Shown here piece after piece: positions 60,573 to 64,000 of a DNA stretch of 64,000 nucleotides. Both the position numbers and the translations under genes were made by a program. The notes under the pieces are model-generated. The model ran no database searches. It was not told where the DNA came from and saw nothing but the letters and a program-made list of their open reading frames with translations. This DNA is from Dillenia suffruticosa (Eukaryota > Streptophyta > Magnoliopsida > Dilleniales > Dilleniaceae), in NCBI GenBank assembly GCA_033439265.1, contig JAVTVX010000017.1, positions 5,117,001 to 5,181,000 on the forward strand, read 5' to 3'. Numbering within the stretch: position 1 is the stretch's first letter; the number at the start of each line of letters is the position of its first letter.

Positions 60573-63220
60573 CTACCCATCATTCTCCAGTGGCTCACAA
60601 GAACTTGCATCCTTATTTGCCTGCTTTTCCTTTGAAAGGCGTTCAATGGGCACATAGGCAAATCCTTTAGGTAACCGCTGGTTTTTCATTGATGCTTGAT
60701 CTGATGTCATTACCAGTTCCTTTTCAAAAGTTTCAGTGTTCTGTATTAAGGCATTAGTCAGAAGCATAAAGAGTGTAACAAAATATTCAACAATGTAAGA
60801 CAAGATAGATACCATACCTTTCTAGGTTTTGACCACTTTTCCCAATCATCCATTTGATTCTGAGATGCAACAGACGAAGATCTATGAGGAATATGCTTTC
60901 CTGAATATGAAGTTCTATCTATAGGCTTGTGTGTGACAGGTTGTTCAGATGTTGAGCTGTCATCGGTCTTCTGGTCCATGTCCATTGACATGGAAAGCTT
61001 CACATGACGCTTACCCGAAAGAGTACTATCTACTGTCACATCATCTGATCTCTGCATTGCTTCACTGCATGATCTGTAACCGTCTGCGTGGCCTCTCAGG
61101 GATGTGGTAGCAGATTCAGAACTAACATCAGGTGGTAAGTAGGGAGTACGAACCAACATAGACAAAGCCACAGAATCTCTTTTGGAAGCAAGGACATCAT
61201 GTGAGCAAAGAACCAATTCCCGCTGCAAACATCCACCCATAGGACATTTAAATAGACATTATAGAGATACATTTTTCGATTGTACAAAAGTCAGTATCTT
61301 ATAATAACACTGGACAGGCACAAAGCTAGAAGGCACCAAAATTCATAGCCGCATCATTAAAAGGTTCAAAAAAGAAGAAATAGTTAGATAGGCCAAACAT
61401 AAAATCCTTCTGAGACTCCCCTACAGAATCTATTCAGAGTTGACGGTCATTTTACAAATGCAAAATAGTATGTATAATTTGAATTTTTCCCCTTCAAATT
61501 CAGTTGTTTTAACACAACACCCCCTCCCCCCCCCAAAAAAAAAACAGACGTATAAATAAAAGCAAAAGGCAGTGCCCAACTCCGATAATAACAGTTTTTA
61601 AGGCATACAAGAGAAAAGTTTCCTCCACAACAACACTAATAGCAAAGAAACAGCGAGAGAACTCATCACATTCAATGGCAGTTGCAGTAACTAAAACAAG
61701 TCATACCTTCAGTTTTTCTCGTTTGGCAATTCTCTCACAAATAAGTCGTAATCTCTCCAGCTCAACCTACATGGACAAATAACATAGAAGGGCTGAACTG
61801 ATTGATTTCCATATTAATTTAAAACATAAGGTAAAGGATTATCTATAAAAAGGTTATCCCATGCCAACAAAAGCCTTCAGAAAACAACCCAATATAACTA
61901 TGCCTGGTGCATGAAATTTTGACACCACCATTGAAATAAAGATATGCTTTTGCAAGTGAAGCAAGAAAACCATCAGCCAGGCATCTTATAGGAAAATCAT
62001 TTGATCTAACATATTTAGAAAGCTACTAGCACCTGTTTTTTAAGAGAGTATCTGGACATATTTGAACCCCGGAGCTACCACTAAATTGCCCATTTATGAG
62101 CACTAGGCAAGAATATGAAACTAGACAGACAATTCATAAGATTTATCCTTTTTGCATATGGAGGTTATGTAAGGACTAAGCTTCCCCAGTGTCAGGCTTG
62201 AGTCCAAACACCCAACAGTTTCTGGTGAACTTTCACATGTCGAAACATGTAGTTCCCTTTGTCTCCCATATTCAACTAGCTTTTATCCAATTTTCCACCC
62301 AATCATGTTTTTACAGTTGTTACTGTAAATCTGTGTACAAATTGTACAGATATTCTCACAGCAAAATATGAAGCACACGTTATAGAAAATTTTAAACATC
62401 AAATGTTAAGTGCTTCATGTGATGACAAGAAGAATAGCACAATTTGTACCAAAGGTTTTAGAATACCATTTGCAAAAATGTTCCCCAAATGACATAAAGA
62501 AATGAAATGCATTCAAATGAAACAAAAAGAATAATTAACAAATTCAATAATTAATGACTTCTTCAATTCAGCAACGCCAGGGTTTTAACTCAAAGAATAA
62601 GTACTTCATCCAGTTTACCACTGAAATTAGGAAACGGGTCAGGGGTCAGCTGGCAGCTGGCATTCAAAATGTTTCATGGGAATACTTTGATGCAGCATGA
62701 ACTTATGGTCACTAAAACAGTTTCCAATGGCAGATCATATATTACTAATGAGGCAGACATGACAATATCTGTGTTGCAGCCAGCCCACACACAAATAACC
62801 ATTCTATAGTTGTGCCCATACATAACCCCCCCCCCAAAAAAAAAAGAATGAAGACTGTAACAATGTACAAAAGCTAAGATTTCTGTGCAAGTTGAACAAG
62901 ATATAAATCAATGAGATTTGAGAAGGGATTTTCAACGCACTCTAACTTGTTTGATGCTCTTTAACTCCTCAGCTCCGTGTTTTTGCGTTTCAATCTGTAT
63001 GATATCAGGAAAAAAAGCGTTACATACTTATAAGCTCAAGATTAATTTATTGCAAGATTCAACCAAAATCCAAATTGACCTTTGATCTTTGTTCCAAGCT
63101 ATGCTTTTCGCAGTAAGCCTTGTGCTGCAACTTCGCCCCACCTGTCTTGACATGCATAAAGAAACCAGCGTTTCTAGCACAATATGGGTGAAATGTGCAG
63201 TGACAATGACCAAAATTACA
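60573..63220 (-). CDS. PHD/extended-PHD finger protein, C-terminal part (5' end outside window)
   Basis: Five phase-0 exons are visible: 63220-63080, 62994-62941, 61766-61707, 61222-60818 and 60740-60573 (stop). The first encodes the end of an extended PHD finger: CNFGHCHCTFHPYCARNAGF, then LQHKAYCEKHS. Next come a coiled-coil-like stretch (IETQKHGAEELKSIKQVR, VELERLRLICERIAKREKLK) and a Ser-rich tail (RELVLCSHDVLASKRDSVAL, LPKGFAYVPIERLSKEKQ). The domain combination resembles nuclear chromatin readers of the Jade/BRPF-like plant PHD group (Arabidopsis At1g77800 from memory). The upstream PHD finger and start lie beyond 64000. I found no further exon between 63221 and 64000. Histone binding is a family expectation, not visible here. 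Confidence 0.88.
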
Positions 63221-64000
63221 CTGCAAGGCAAGAAGAAAAACATCAATGTACAATAGACATGACCATTTAAAACAGATATCCTACTTTCCTACATATAGAA
63301 TGATTCAGTTCAAGGGAGCAGATGAGAAGGGGCGGCAGGAGCTTCCCTTGGTTCTGAAATTTTTTCTTTACCAACATTAAAGTATCACGTGAGTACAAAG
63401 CAAGCTTCCCCACCCTCAGAGATGAATTTCTTTCCATTTCTCCCAATCAATATTCAAAGTTACATATAAACATATATTAACCATTAATGTGGCCAAACTA
63501 CCAAGAAAGAATCATCATAGGCCTGCCAATAACCAATTCCTTTTGCCTTCTCTTTTTTCTTGCACTAATAGAGATTTAACAGTTCTCCTTTTTAAAATCT
63601 ATTTATAGGGAAAAAAAATTAGAAGAAAGTAAAGATAGGGAACAGTTCCTTCAACCAAGCACCTCAAATTTTTACTGCTTGATTTTAATATATACACCAG
63701 AACTCTTTTTTCTTCCTTGATCGTTAAATAAGTTATGAAGCTGAGTTTTGTATCTTCATTGCAAATGAAAAAAATTAAACTTACTTACTTAACCACCAAA
63801 GATTGAAGAACATTAATGGTGATCATTATTGTATTCTTTGAAATTCATAATTTTTTCTTTGTTGACAACAATTAAGTTGCATCACATAATTATGAACAGT
63901 TTCTCCAATATTTCTTCAAACAAAATTTATTAAAACCACAAGAAAATTTCTTTTTCCCCATTTAACTTTTTAATCAGACTATTGCTCACACTTATATTTA
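63221..64000 (-). other. Intron of the PHD gene, running off the window
   Basis: This stretch upstream of the extended-PHD exon contains no frame with PHD-like cysteines, and I place it in an intron. It has a clear pyrimidine-rich acceptor (CTTGCCTTGCAG) at its minus-strand end. Confidence 0.6.

Noticed and set aside
1-64000. LTR retrotransposons, virus-derived elements, CRISPR arrays, tRNA or rRNA genes
   Set aside because: I looked for long terminal repeats, gag/pol-like motifs, regularly spaced repeats and cloverleaf sequences and saw none that could be supported by eye.

Overview
The window is nuclear DNA from a flowering plant, almost certainly a eudicot. The evidence is GT-AG introns, AT-rich intergenic DNA, CT/GA microsatellites, tRNA-derived SINEs, a chloroplast-targeted GrpE, an organellar PPR-DYW protein, and an auxin response factor with a miR160 site. 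The species cannot be named from the sequence. I rebuilt exon structures by hand from splice sites and reading frames; nothing was aligned to a database.

Layout. 1-6.77 kb: gene-poor AT-rich DNA with SINE-like remnants. 6.77-7.85 kb (+): BYPASS1-like protein. 10.15-14.73 kb (-): a serine hydroxymethyltransferase of the SHM6/SHM7 class that keeps its introns but is broken in several places; an Au-type SINE sits in its first intron. 16.0-16.3 kb (+): a 79-aa membrane protein. 18.26-18.79 kb (+): RNase H-like remnant, probably from a LINE. 19.9-22.95 kb (+): intronless PPR protein ending DRW instead of DYW. 24.28-27.14 kb (-): plastid GrpE. 29.64-33.95 kb (-): ARF17 with its miR160 site. 35.24-38.69 kb (-): eIF5 with a 2-kb leader intron. 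40.8-44.6 kb (+): GT31 beta-1,3-galactosyltransferase, 11 exons. 45.9-52.9 kb (+): VPS9A, a Rab5 exchange factor. 55.8-56.4 kb (+): syringolide-induced 14-1-1-like protein. 60.57-63.2 kb (-), running off the right edge: PHD/extended-PHD protein.

The genes are independent housekeeping and regulatory genes, not a pathway cluster. Their order is informative. From memory, the Arabidopsis counterparts lie in three chromosome-1 blocks (At1g22020-22030, At1g36370-36390, At1g77800-77855), so this locus looks like the less fractionated ancestral order.

I found no credible new biological system. The best second-look items are the intron-bearing SHM7-like pseudogene, the variant DYW terminus, tandem duplications in three introns, the SINE remnants, and recurrent poly-C/poly-A junctions.
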